From Mycobacterium paraseoulense (GTDB lineage Bacteria; Actinomycetota; Actinomycetes; Mycobacteriales; Mycobacteriaceae): DNA of 64,000 nucleotides. Each line of letters begins with the position of its first letter. Positions within the stretch are counted from its first letter, which is position 1. Of the stretch, positions 37,017 to 45,336 are shown piece after piece. The notes beneath the pieces are model-generated. The model had not been told where the DNA came from, searched no databases, and saw only the letters and a list, made by a program, of their open reading frames with translations. The DNA is taken from assembly GCF_010731655.1 (NCBI RefSeq), contig NZ_AP022619.1, positions 682,001 through 746,000 on the forward strand, written 5' to 3'. Both the position numbers and the translations under genes were made by a program.

Positions 37017-37703
37017 ATGGACAGACGCCGAAAGCCTAATCCCGGGGAGCGCCGCCGCGACTTGTGCGACGCGGCGATTCAGTTGTTGGCCGACGACGGG
37101 GCCAAGGGCGTGAGCCATCTCAAGGTCGACCGCAAAGCCGGCGTGCCCGACGGGACGACGTCATTCTATTTCCGCACCCGCTCGGCGCTGCTGCGCGCGG
37201 TGGCCGAGCGGCTGGCCGAACTCGATCTCGCCGACCTGCAGTCCGTCGCCGACGACTCCGACGGCCGTGGGGCCAACCCCTCACCCTCGAGGCTGTCCCA
37301 GGTGGTCATCAGGTCCGGCAACGAGCCGCAGCTGTTCCGGACCAAGGCCCGCTACGAGCTGACCATGCAGGCCGCCCGCGATCCGTCGCTGGCCGCCATC
37401 CTGCAGCGGGCCACCGACGAGTTCACCAAGCTGCACCGCGAAATCCTGGTTGAACTCATGCCGCACGGCGCGGACCTCGACCCGGCCGTGGTCGAGGACC
37501 TGAGCAATGTGACGCTGACGTTCATCAACGGCCTGCTGGTTCGGTTCGCGCACGGCGACCGGGTCGTCGACAGTCCCGAACAGCTCGACGGGATCTTGTC
37601 CGCGATCGCCGCCGGCATTCTGCACAGCCCACGGCAGGGCCGGCTCACCGGCGCGGCCGGGCGGGGCCCTGCGGGCGGGAACCGAGCCACGGCGCTCGGA
37701 TGA
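37017..37703 (+). CDS. TetR family transcriptional regulator of the P450 operon (predicted)
   Basis: 228 residues. N-terminal TetR helix-turn-helix: RRRDLCDAAIQLLADDGAKG, then VDRKAGVPDGTTSFYFRTRS. The recognition helix is of the type found in regulators of lipid and sterol genes. The ligand domain has helices around RYELTMQAARDPSLAAIL. GAAGGG lies just before ATG 37017. It is followed on the same strand by the P450 operon after 196 bases, and a shared 15-base element before both suggests that it controls itself and that operon. The C-terminal tail is Gly/Arg-rich and probably disordered. Confidence 0.87.
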   Translation: MDRRRKPNPGERRRDLCDAAIQLLADDGAKGVSHLKVDRKAGVPDGTTSFYFRTRSALLRAVAERLAELDLADLQSVADDSDGRGANPSPSRLSQVVIRSGNEPQLFRTKARYELTMQAARDPSLAAILQRATDEFTKLHREILVELMPHGADLDPAVVEDLSNVTLTFINGLLVRFAHGDRVVDSPEQLDGILSAIAAGILHSPRQGRLTGAAGRGPAGGNRATALG

Positions 37704-37743
37704 GCACGGCATGGGGTCTTGCCAGACCATTCCCCGTATGGTT

Positions 37744-37760
37744 CTCTACGAGAATAGAGT
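37744..37760. promoter_or_regulatory. Second copy of the TetR operator, before the P450 operon
   Basis: CTACGAGAATAGAGT (37746-37760) repeats the element at 36976-36990 with two mismatches. CTCTA at 37744-37748 and TAGAG at 37755-37759 form a small palindrome, and TAGAGT may be the -10 box. It lies 140 bases before GTG 37900, leaving a long 5' untranslated region. Confidence 0.55.
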
Positions 37761-37899
37761 TAGGCCACGCTGACGGGCCGATTTCAGCCCAGCCCGATGC
37801 GCAATGTCATAGCAATGCAATTAAGCGGAGTGTATAGATGCCCGACCTGGATCCGGCGCTGCCGGATAACCGTGGAACGGCAGCCGTAGGAGGGATTTC

Positions 37900-39102
37900 G
37901 TGACGACGAGCACCGATAGCCATGTGCGTTTCGATCCGTACGATGTCGAGCTGATCGCCGACCCGTACCCCATGTTCAAGCGCCTGCGCGACGAGGCGCC
38001 GCTGTATTACAACTCCGAATACGATTTCTACGCGTTGAGCCGATACGCCGATGTCAACAAGGGAATCATCGACCACGGCACCTACAGTTCCGCGCGTGGC
38101 GTGATCATGGAACTGATCAAGGCTAACCTCGAAATCCCTTCGGGCATGCTGATTTTCGAAGACCCGCCGATCCACGACGTGCACCGCAAGCTGCTGTCGC
38201 GCATGTTCACCCCTCGCAAGATCGCCGCGTTGGAGCCGATGATCCGCGAGTTCTGCGCACAATCGCTCGATCCGCTGGTGGGGTCGGGCCGGTTCGACTT
38301 CGTCACCGACCTGGGTGCGATCATGCCGATGAAGGTCATCAGCGCGCTGCTCGGCATCCCCGAAGAAGATCAGGAATACATCCGCGATCGCGGCAACGCT
38401 CAGTTGCGCACCGAGCCCGGCAAGCCGATGAGCGCCGCCGAACATGGGTTGTCGGTGGGGGAGCAGTTCGAGGCCTACATCGATTGGCGCGCCGACAATC
38501 CGTCCGATGACATCATGACCGAACTGCTCAACGTCGAGTTTGTCGACGAGACCGGCACCACGCGGAGGTTGAGGCGCGAGGAGATCCTGGTGTACCTCAA
38601 CGTGGTGGCGGGAGCGGGCAACGAAACGACCACGCGTCTGATCGGTTGGGCGGGCAAGGTTCTCGCCGAACATCCCGATCAGCGTCGAGAGCTCGTCGAG
38701 AACCCTGCACTCATCCCGCAGGCCATCGAGGAGCTGCTGCGCTTCGAGCCGCCCGCGCCGCACATGGCACGCTATGTCACCCGCGACGTCAATATTTACG
38801 ACCAGACGGTGCCGGAAGGCAGCGTCATGCTGATGCTGATTGGTTCGGCGTGCCGCGACGAGCGGCAGTTCGGTCCCGACGCAGGCGAATTCAACATTCA
38901 TCGCGCCGCCCGGCCGCACCTCACCTTTAGCGTTGGCGCCCACTTCTGCTTGGGTTCGGCGCTGGCCCGGCTGGAAGGCCGTGTCGCGCTCGAGGAAATC
39001 CTCAAGCGCTTCCCGGAGTGGGAGCCCGACCTGGCTAACGCAAAGCTGAGCCCGACGTCGTCGGTGCGAGGTTGGGAAACCTTGCCCACCGTGGTGCCCT
39101 GA
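37900..39102 (+). CDS. Cytochrome P450
   Basis: 400 residues from GTG 37900 with AGGAGGG upstream. I-helix AGAGNETTT with the acid-alcohol replaced by Asn-Glu-Thr order, K-helix EELLR, and haem-binding FSVGAHFCLG with Cys350 as the iron ligand. N-terminal ADPYPMFKRLRDEAP is typical of bacterial class I enzymes; no membrane anchor. A family number cannot be given from memory, but the overall style is that of terpenoid/steroid-acting mycobacterial P450s. It starts a six-gene operon; its stop overlaps the SDR start by one base (TGATG). The SDR could oxidise the alcohol made by the P450. Confidence 0.92.
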   Translation: MTTSTDSHVRFDPYDVELIADPYPMFKRLRDEAPLYYNSEYDFYALSRYADVNKGIIDHGTYSSARGVIMELIKANLEIPSGMLIFEDPPIHDVHRKLLSRMFTPRKIAALEPMIREFCAQSLDPLVGSGRFDFVTDLGAIMPMKVISALLGIPEEDQEYIRDRGNAQLRTEPGKPMSAAEHGLSVGEQFEAYIDWRADNPSDDIMTELLNVEFVDETGTTRRLRREEILVYLNVVAGAGNETTTRLIGWAGKVLAEHPDQRRELVENPALIPQAIEELLRFEPPAPHMARYVTRDVNIYDQTVPEGSVMLMLIGSACRDERQFGPDAGEFNIHRAARPHLTFSVGAHFCLGSALARLEGRVALEEILKRFPEWEPDLANAKLSPTSSVRGWETLPTVVP

Positions 39103-39938
39103 TGACCGGGCGCGTCGAGGGCAAGGTCGCGTTCGTCAGCGGCGCCGCCCGCGGTCAGGGGCGCAGCCACTCGGTCCGCTTGGCGCAGGAGGGCGCCGAC
39201 ATCATCGCGGTCGACATCTGCGGGCCGGTCGAGCACCTGGCCTATCCGCACTCGACGCCGGAAGACCTGGCCGAGACGGCCGACTTGGTGAGGGCCCAGG
39301 ACCGGCGCATCGTGACCGCGCAGGTGGACGTTCGCGACTACGAGGCGCTGAAATCCGCGGTGGACAATGGTGTCGAACAACTCGGACGGCTCGACGTCAT
39401 CGTCGCCAACGCCGGCGTCGGCACCGACGGCAGGAAGCTGCACAAGATCCGCGAAGACGTCTGGCAGGACATGATCGACATCAACCTGACCGGCGTCTGG
39501 CACACGGTCAAGGCCGCCGTGCCGCACGTCCTCTCGGGCGGGCGCGGTGGATCTATCGTGCTCACCAGCTCGGTCGGCGGGCGCAAGGCCTACCCGAACA
39601 CCGGCCACTACATCGCGGCCAAGCACGGCGTCATCGGCTTGATGCGTGCGTTCGCCGTAGAGCTCGGCCAGCACATGATCCGCGTCAATGCGGTGCTCCC
39701 CACCCAGGTCAGCACGACGATGGTGATGAACGACAACACCTTCCGCCTCTTTCGCCCGGACTTGGAGAATCCAGGGCCGGACGACTTCGCCCCCATCTCG
39801 CAGCTGATGCACACCCTGCCCGTGCCATGGGTGGAAGCCGCGGACATCAGCAACGCGGTCCTGTTCCTCGCCTCTGACGAATCTCGTTATGTCACCGGCG
39901 TTTCGCTTCCCGTCGACGCGGGCAGTTTGCTCAAATAG
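39102..39938 (+). CDS. Mycofactocin-coupled SDR family oxidoreductase
   Basis: 278 residues. GKVAFVSGAARGQGRSHSVR followed by GADIIAVDIC is the hallmark of the mycofactocin-associated SDR subfamily (TIGR03971), in which NAD stays bound and is re-oxidised through the peptide-derived cofactor mycofactocin. Insertion after strand two (GPVEHLAYPHSTPEDLAETA) also fits. Catalytic Ser in LTSSVGG and YIAAK are present. It is translationally coupled to the P450, which suggests oxidation of a P450-made alcohol. The mycofactocin genes themselves are not in this window. Confidence 0.9.
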   Translation: MTGRVEGKVAFVSGAARGQGRSHSVRLAQEGADIIAVDICGPVEHLAYPHSTPEDLAETADLVRAQDRRIVTAQVDVRDYEALKSAVDNGVEQLGRLDVIVANAGVGTDGRKLHKIREDVWQDMIDINLTGVWHTVKAAVPHVLSGGRGGSIVLTSSVGGRKAYPNTGHYIAAKHGVIGLMRAFAVELGQHMIRVNAVLPTQVSTTMVMNDNTFRLFRPDLENPGPDDFAPISQLMHTLPVPWVEAADISNAVLFLASDESRYVTGVSLPVDAGSLLK

Positions 39939-39967
39939 CGCTCATTCAAGAGAAGTTGGAGAAGGCC

Positions 39968-40936
39968 ATGCCCGAATACGACTACGAAGAAATGAAGAAG
40001 GAAGCCGAGCAGTACATCAAGTTCGAGAAGGACAAGAAGAACCGGATCGCCTACATCACCTTCGATCGGCCGGAGGCACAGAACTCCACCACGTTGGGAA
40101 TGCGGCAGAACTACGCCGATCTGATCCACAAGTGCAACGTCGACGACGAGGTCAAGGTCGTGGTGATCCGCGGCGAGGGGCAGGATTTCGGCAGCGGCGG
40201 CGACCTGCCCGAACAGCGCGGAATGCTGGAAAACCCCGGCATGCCCCTGCTGCATGAACTGGCGATCAACGACGACGACGTCAAGTACCCGCCCGGCGGA
40301 TCGTACCGCTACCTGTCGACCGTGACCGACTTCTACGCCAAGGCGCGCGCCGGGAACCGCCCGCTTCAGGAGCTGCGCAAGATCAGCATCATCGAGGCCA
40401 AGGGCTACTGCTACGGCTGGCACTTCTACCAGGCCGGCGACGCCGATCTCGTCGTCGCCTCCGACGACACCCTCTTCGGGCATCCGGCCTTCCGCTACGT
40501 GGGCTGGGGACCGCGGCTGTGGTGGTGGGCCGAGACGATGGGCCTGCGTAAGTTCTCCGAAATGCTGTTCACCGGGCGACCGTTCACCGCCAAAGAGATG
40601 TACGAGTGCGGCTTCGTCAACAGCGTGGTGCCGCGGGAGAAGCTGGAGGAGGAGACGCTGAAATACGCGATGGCCTGCTCCCGCTCCCGCCCGACCGACA
40701 CCGTCGCGGTGCAGAAGACCTTCCTGGAGCTCTACAAGCAGCACAAGGGCGAATACTTCGGCAGCTTGCTCACCGGCATGGTCGAGGGCATGTTGCCGAT
40801 GATCGCCAACGACGCTGAGGAGGTCGACCTGACCGCGGGCACGTTCGAGAAGGGCCTCAACAACGTGGTCAAGGACAACGACCTGAACTTCCCGCCGGAG
40901 TGGCGCCTGAGCCGCTCGGGACGCGCGAAGCCCTGA
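39968..40936 (+). CDS. Enoyl-CoA hydratase/isomerase (crotonase) family protein
   Basis: 322 residues, longer than a typical crotonase. The oxyanion-hole strand is GQDFGSGGDLPEQ. The second half-site reads EAKGYCYGWHFYQAGDADLV, where most hydratases have a GGG run. An extended middle (KYPPGGSYRYLSTVTDFYAKA) and an aromatic-rich VGWGPRLWWWAE suggest a bulky ring substrate. GGAGAAGG before ATG 39968 supports the start. It lies 29 bases after the SDR and 13 before the CoA-transferase. Ring-opening or hydration of a CoA ester is likely. Confidence 0.85.
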   Translation: MPEYDYEEMKKEAEQYIKFEKDKKNRIAYITFDRPEAQNSTTLGMRQNYADLIHKCNVDDEVKVVVIRGEGQDFGSGGDLPEQRGMLENPGMPLLHELAINDDDVKYPPGGSYRYLSTVTDFYAKARAGNRPLQELRKISIIEAKGYCYGWHFYQAGDADLVVASDDTLFGHPAFRYVGWGPRLWWWAETMGLRKFSEMLFTGRPFTAKEMYECGFVNSVVPREKLEEETLKYAMACSRSRPTDTVAVQKTFLELYKQHKGEYFGSLLTGMVEGMLPMIANDAEEVDLTAGTFEKGLNNVVKDNDLNFPPEWRLSRSGRAKP

Positions 40937-40949
40937 CCGCCGAGCTTGC

Positions 40950-43295
40950 ATGTCCGCGCTGACGGGCTTCAGGGTTATCGAGCTGGCCGGGTCGGTGGCG
41001 GGGGAGTATTGCGGAAAACTGTTGGCCGACTTCGGCGCCGAGATCATCAAGGTCGAGGCGCCGGAGTGCGGCAGCCCGACCCGGGCGATGGCGCCCATCG
41101 TGGCCGGCGGGAGCGACGGTAGTGGGCTTTTCGCGTACCTCAACACCAACAAGCGGTCCGTCGTGCTGGACCTCGGCTCGGACGACGGCCTCGAGACCGC
41201 CCACCAGCTCATCGGCACCGCGGACGCGGTCATCGACGACCGTGCCTTCAATTGGGCCACCGACCGGTCGTCGCGGCACCCGGATGTGGTGTGGTGCTCG
41301 ATCTCGCCGTTCGGCCAGGACGCGCCCGCCGAGTACGGCAATGCCAAGAGCATCAACGTCTTTCATGCCAGCGGCTGGGGGTACCACACGCCCAGCCACC
41401 CTGACCCCACCAAGCCGCCGCTGCAGGGGCCTGGCCGGTTCCTGCCCGACTACGAAGCGGGGCTGGAAGCCGCGCTCTGCGTGACGGCCTCGCTTTTCGG
41501 GCGCCTGCACAACTGCCACGGCGAGTCCATCGACGTTTCCGCACACGCGGTGCTGGCCTCCCGCGCCGACTGCATCATCGGGCGATTCATTACCGGGGAG
41601 GTGACGCCCGACGGCGACCGCGCCGACTACGACCAGGCCGGCCCCGCGGCGTTTTTCGCGTGCGCCGACGGTTTCGTTTACCTCTACATGACCAGCCGCG
41701 CCCACTGGCGCGGGCTGAGAGAACTGCTGGGTCAGGCGGACTGGCTGGACGCCTTCGAGGACGACTGGCTGGAGTTCTCCGTCACCGCGGAAAAGGTCGC
41801 CGCATTCCGGCGGGGCTTCGCGGCCTGGATCCGCGACCTTGCCAAGAACGAAGCATCCGACCGGGCCCAGCGCCTGGGTGTGCCGCTGGTGCCGGTGAAC
41901 GGCGCCGCGGACCTGCATGATTCGCCGCAGTACCGCCACCGGGGATTCTTCCAGCAGGTGACGCACCCGGTGCTGGGCGACGCCGCATATCCGACCGTGC
42001 CGTACTTGTTCAGCGCGTCACCGGCCCGAATCACCGCAGCCGCGCCCACTCTCGGCGAGCACACCGGACGGGTGCTGGAAACCATCGGCTGCCGGCGCCG
42101 GCGGCCGCGGGCCAAATCCGCACAACTCAAGCCGCCCAGGGATCGGCGCGGTGGGCCGCTGGAGGGGGTGCGGGTCGTCGAGCTCACCAAAGTGTGGGCC
42201 GGCCCGTACGCGGGCAAGCTGCTGGCGATGCTGGGCGCCGAGGTCATCAAGGTCGAAACCGCGGGCAGCCCCGAGGAGATGCGCGCCTACGGCGGCACCG
42301 ACGTCAACCACGCGCCGTACTTCCTGAGCATCAATCCGGAAATTCTCAGTGTGGACCTCGATATCAAGTCCGCCGAGGGCATGGCGCGGTTGCGCGAGCT
42401 GATCGCCCGTAGCGACATCGTGATCAACAACCTGCGCCCGGGCGCGATGGAGCGCCAGGGCCTGGACTACGCGCGGCTCGAGGAGATCAAGCCGGACGTC
42501 ATCTCGGTGTCGATCAAGATGTGGGGCAACGACGGACCGCTGGGCCATCAGACCGGTTACGCGCCATGCTTCGCCGCACTCGCCGGGCTCGCCCCGCTGG
42601 TGGGCTACCCCGGCGGGCCGCCGCTCGGGACGAGCATGCGCTACGGCGATTCGACCGTCGGGGCAGCGGCCGCGTACGCGGCCGTGGTGGCGCTGCTGCA
42701 CCGCGAACTCACCGGAGCCGGGCAGTTCGTCGACCTGTCGGCGGTGGAGACCCTCTCGTCGATGATCGGGGACTGCCTGCTCGAGGAAGCCCTGACCGGG
42801 CGGCAACTCGCGCCCAACGGCAACCATCACCCGGACCTGTGCCCGCACGGCTGCTACCCCTGCGCGGACGGCGCCTGGATCGCGATCGCCGTCGCCGGCG
42901 ACCCACAGTGGCGCGGGATGTGTGACGTGCTCGGCGCGGGAGCGCTGGCCCGAGAACGCCGCTACGCCACCATGGGCGAGCGGCGGCGCCACGCCGAATC
43001 CCTGGATGCGGACCTGTCGCGCCTCACCCGGAGCCAGGATGCCGAGCACCTCGCGCATCGCCTGCGTGCGGCGGGTGTCCCGGCCGTCAAGAGCGCCACC
43101 GCCCTCGACGTGATCGGTGATCAGCGACTGTGGGACCGCGGCCTGTATCGATTCGTCAGCGATCACCGTGAGGGCCAGCGGCCGATCGTGGGGCCGTCCT
43201 GGCGGATGGCACGTGACCCGGCGCGCATCGCTCGCGGCGCGCCGGACCTGGGCGAGCACACCGAATACGTCCTACAGGAAATACTTGGCGCATGA
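40950..43295 (+). CDS. Tandem-fused family III CoA-transferase (two CaiB/BaiF domains)
   Basis: 781 residues, twice the usual size. Domain 1 (about 1-385) and domain 2 (about 405-781) each start with the family pattern (FRVIELAGSVAGEYCGKLLA; VRVVELTKVWAGPYAGKLLA) and GAEIIKVEAP or GAEVIKVETA. The candidate catalytic Asp is kept in both (FLPDYEAGLEAAL; MRYGDSTVGAAAA). Family III enzymes move CoA between acids as knotted dimers; a fused pair would make an internal heterodimer. Such a protein lets an acid be activated without ATP. Stop overlaps the next SDR start by four bases. Fused versions occur in actinobacterial steroid and bile-acid loci. Confidence 0.9.
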   Translation: MSALTGFRVIELAGSVAGEYCGKLLADFGAEIIKVEAPECGSPTRAMAPIVAGGSDGSGLFAYLNTNKRSVVLDLGSDDGLETAHQLIGTADAVIDDRAFNWATDRSSRHPDVVWCSISPFGQDAPAEYGNAKSINVFHASGWGYHTPSHPDPTKPPLQGPGRFLPDYEAGLEAALCVTASLFGRLHNCHGESIDVSAHAVLASRADCIIGRFITGEVTPDGDRADYDQAGPAAFFACADGFVYLYMTSRAHWRGLRELLGQADWLDAFEDDWLEFSVTAEKVAAFRRGFAAWIRDLAKNEASDRAQRLGVPLVPVNGAADLHDSPQYRHRGFFQQVTHPVLGDAAYPTVPYLFSASPARITAAAPTLGEHTGRVLETIGCRRRRPRAKSAQLKPPRDRRGGPLEGVRVVELTKVWAGPYAGKLLAMLGAEVIKVETAGSPEEMRAYGGTDVNHAPYFLSINPEILSVDLDIKSAEGMARLRELIARSDIVINNLRPGAMERQGLDYARLEEIKPDVISVSIKMWGNDGPLGHQTGYAPCFAALAGLAPLVGYPGGPPLGTSMRYGDSTVGAAAAYAAVVALLHRELTGAGQFVDLSAVETLSSMIGDCLLEEALTGRQLAPNGNHHPDLCPHGCYPCADGAWIAIAVAGDPQWRGMCDVLGAGALARERRYATMGERRRHAESLDADLSRLTRSQDAEHLAHRLRAAGVPAVKSATALDVIGDQRLWDRGLYRFVSDHREGQRPIVGPSWRMARDPARIARGAPDLGEHTEYVLQEILGA

Positions 43296-44056
43296 CGGGG
43301 ACACTTGCGCACACCGCGGCCCTGGTGACCGGGGCCAGCAGCGGCATCGGGGCCGCGACGGCCAAAGCGCTGGCAGCCGAAGGCGCGGCGGTGGCCCTGC
43401 TCGCGCGCCGCGCGGACCGGCTGGCCGAATTGAAGGCCGACATCGAATCCGCCGGCGGCACGGCGCTGGCCGTGGCGGCCGACGTCACCGACGCCGAGCA
43501 GGTGTCGACGGCGCTGCGGCGCACCGTCGCGGAGTTCGGCCGCCTCGACACCGTGGTGAACAACGCCGGGCTGATGCAGTCGGGGCCCGCTGCCGAGGCG
43601 CCGCTGCGGGATTGGGACGCCATGGTGGCGGTCAACATCCAGGGGGTGCTGTATGTCACCCGCGCGGCGCTCCCGCACCTGATCGACGCCGCCGCCGACT
43701 CGCCCCGGGGCGTCGCAGATCTCGTCACCATCAGTTCGACCGCCGGGTGGGTGGCCCGGCCCAACACCGCGGTGTACTCGCTGACCAAGTTCGGGGTGAA
43801 CGCGTTCAGCGAGGGCATTCGCCAGGAGGTGCTCGGCAAGCGAGTGCGGGTCGGCGTGGTCGGCCCCGGAACGGTCGACACCGAGATCTTCAGCCACCTT
43901 GCCGACTCGTCGCGCGAGGCGTTCGAGCGCCAGACCGCGGGCATGGTCAAGTTGCGGCCGGAAGACATCGCCGACGCGGTGCTGTTCATGGTGACGCGGG
44001 AGCGCCGGGTTGCCGTCAATCACATGCTGGTTCGCGCGGCCGAACAGACCTGGTGA
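43292..44056 (+). CDS. SDR family oxidoreductase (classical)
   Basis: 254 residues. TGASSGIGAATAKALAAEG, LLARRADRLAEL (basic residues after strand two favour NADPH), NNAGLMQSGP, TISSTAGW and YSLTK complete the classical set. It resembles YdfG/serine-dehydrogenase-like members. The ATGA overlap with the CoA-transferase indicates coupled translation. This is the second SDR of the operon, and its cofactor preference differs from the first. Substrate unknown. Confidence 0.88.
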   Translation: MTGTLAHTAALVTGASSGIGAATAKALAAEGAAVALLARRADRLAELKADIESAGGTALAVAADVTDAEQVSTALRRTVAEFGRLDTVVNNAGLMQSGPAAEAPLRDWDAMVAVNIQGVLYVTRAALPHLIDAAADSPRGVADLVTISSTAGWVARPNTAVYSLTKFGVNAFSEGIRQEVLGKRVRVGVVGPGTVDTEIFSHLADSSREAFERQTAGMVKLRPEDIADAVLFMVTRERRVAVNHMLVRAAEQTW

Positions 44057-44060
44057 CGGC

Positions 44061-45335
44061 TTGGTTGCGAGGTGGGTTGTCGGCGACCGCTATGGTTCGC
44101 CGTTTCCGGCCGACCCCGCGACGCTGGAAAGCGCCGGGGTGGGCATCCTCACCGAGGCGTTCCAAGCCTCGGGAGTGTTGCGGGACAACCGCATCACAAG
44201 CGTCGCCGGGTTTCGCGAGATAGCGGGCGGCAGCACGGGACGCAAGGTCGTGCTCTCCGTCGCGTACGCCCGGCCGGCCCCGGATCTGCCCACCGACTTG
44301 TTCGTCAAGTTCTCGCGCGACTTCGACGACCCGACGCGTGATCGGGGAAAGACCCAGATGGAGCCGGAAGTGCGGTTCGCCGCCCTCTCGCGCCGCCCCG
44401 AGTTTCCCATCGCCGTGCCCAGGGCGCTTTTCGCCGACTATCACCGCGACACCGGCACCGGCGTCCTCATCACCGAACGAATATCGTTTGGCGCCAACGG
44501 AATCGATCGGCAATATCACAAGTGCCTCGACTACGAGATGCCCGAACCGCTCGAGCACTACGCCGCGCTGCTCACCGCGCTGGCCCGGCTTGCCGGCACT
44601 CAGCGATCCGGGCGGCTGCCGGAGCTGACCGCGGCCTTCCCGCTCGACGTGGGGGCCGCGACGGTAGGCGAGCGGGCGCCGCTGTCGCCGGCCAAGCTGG
44701 AACGCCGGGTGGACCAACTGGCCGAATTAGCCCAACGAGGTCGTGGGTTGCTTCCGGTCTGTTCACCGGAGTTCATCGCGCGCCTGCGACACGACGTGCC
44801 GCGGTTCGCGCAGCACGAGCGGACGATCGCCCGCCTGCTCGCCGAGGACTCGGACTATGTCGCGCTGTGCCATTGGAACGCGAACATCGACAACGCCTGG
44901 TTTTGGCGCGACACCGGCCTTCTGCGCTGCGGCCTGATGGATTGGGGATGTGTGGGCCAGATGAACCTGGGCATGGCGCTCTGGGGAGCCATGTCCGGCG
45001 CCGAAACCGACCTGTGGGAGACCCATCTCGACGACTTGCTGCGGCTGTTCGTTACTGAATTTCGCCGATGCGGCGGTCCGGAACTCGACCCGGTGCGATT
45101 GCTCCGGCACGCGTTGCTCTACGCGGCGGCGATGGGGGTCGCGTGGCTGCTGGGCGTTCCGGCGCTGATCCGCAGCCGATTCGAGGCGATACCGGACAGC
45201 CGCATGCATCCCTTGATCAGGAACGACGAGAGCGTGCGCGCGCCGCTGCAGATGTTGTCCAACCTGCTGTTCCTCTGGGAGCGGCATCGGGTCGGGGAGC
45301 TGCTGGACGCCGCCCTTGCGGAGGGGACCACCTGA
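44061..45335 (+). CDS. Phosphotransferase (APH/EcKinase-like) family protein
   Basis: About 424 residues if TTG 44061 is used; no ATG or GTG is well placed, so the start is uncertain. The kinase core is visible: LCHWNANIDNAWF stands for the HxDxxxxN catalytic loop with Asn in the usual Asp place, and CGLMDWGCVGQMN is the metal-binding DxG-like strand. Upstream, the Lys of DLFVKFSRDF is the ATP-binding candidate. Similar proteins next to acyl-CoA or steroid genes phosphorylate alcohols. It is the last gene of the P450 operon and is convergent with the HNH gene, one base away. Confidence 0.78.
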   Translation: MVARWVVGDRYGSPFPADPATLESAGVGILTEAFQASGVLRDNRITSVAGFREIAGGSTGRKVVLSVAYARPAPDLPTDLFVKFSRDFDDPTRDRGKTQMEPEVRFAALSRRPEFPIAVPRALFADYHRDTGTGVLITERISFGANGIDRQYHKCLDYEMPEPLEHYAALLTALARLAGTQRSGRLPELTAAFPLDVGAATVGERAPLSPAKLERRVDQLAELAQRGRGLLPVCSPEFIARLRHDVPRFAQHERTIARLLAEDSDYVALCHWNANIDNAWFWRDTGLLRCGLMDWGCVGQMNLGMALWGAMSGAETDLWETHLDDLLRLFVTEFRRCGGPELDPVRLLRHALLYAAAMGVAWLLGVPALIRSRFEAIPDSRMHPLIRNDESVRAPLQMLSNLLFLWERHRVGELLDAALAEGTT

Positions 45336-45336
45336 G

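Noticed and set aside
42667..42684. Perfect 18-base palindrome CGGCCGCGTACGCGGCCG
   Set aside because: It lies inside an Ala/Tyr-coding stretch of the CoA-transferase, where GC-rich codon choice explains it.
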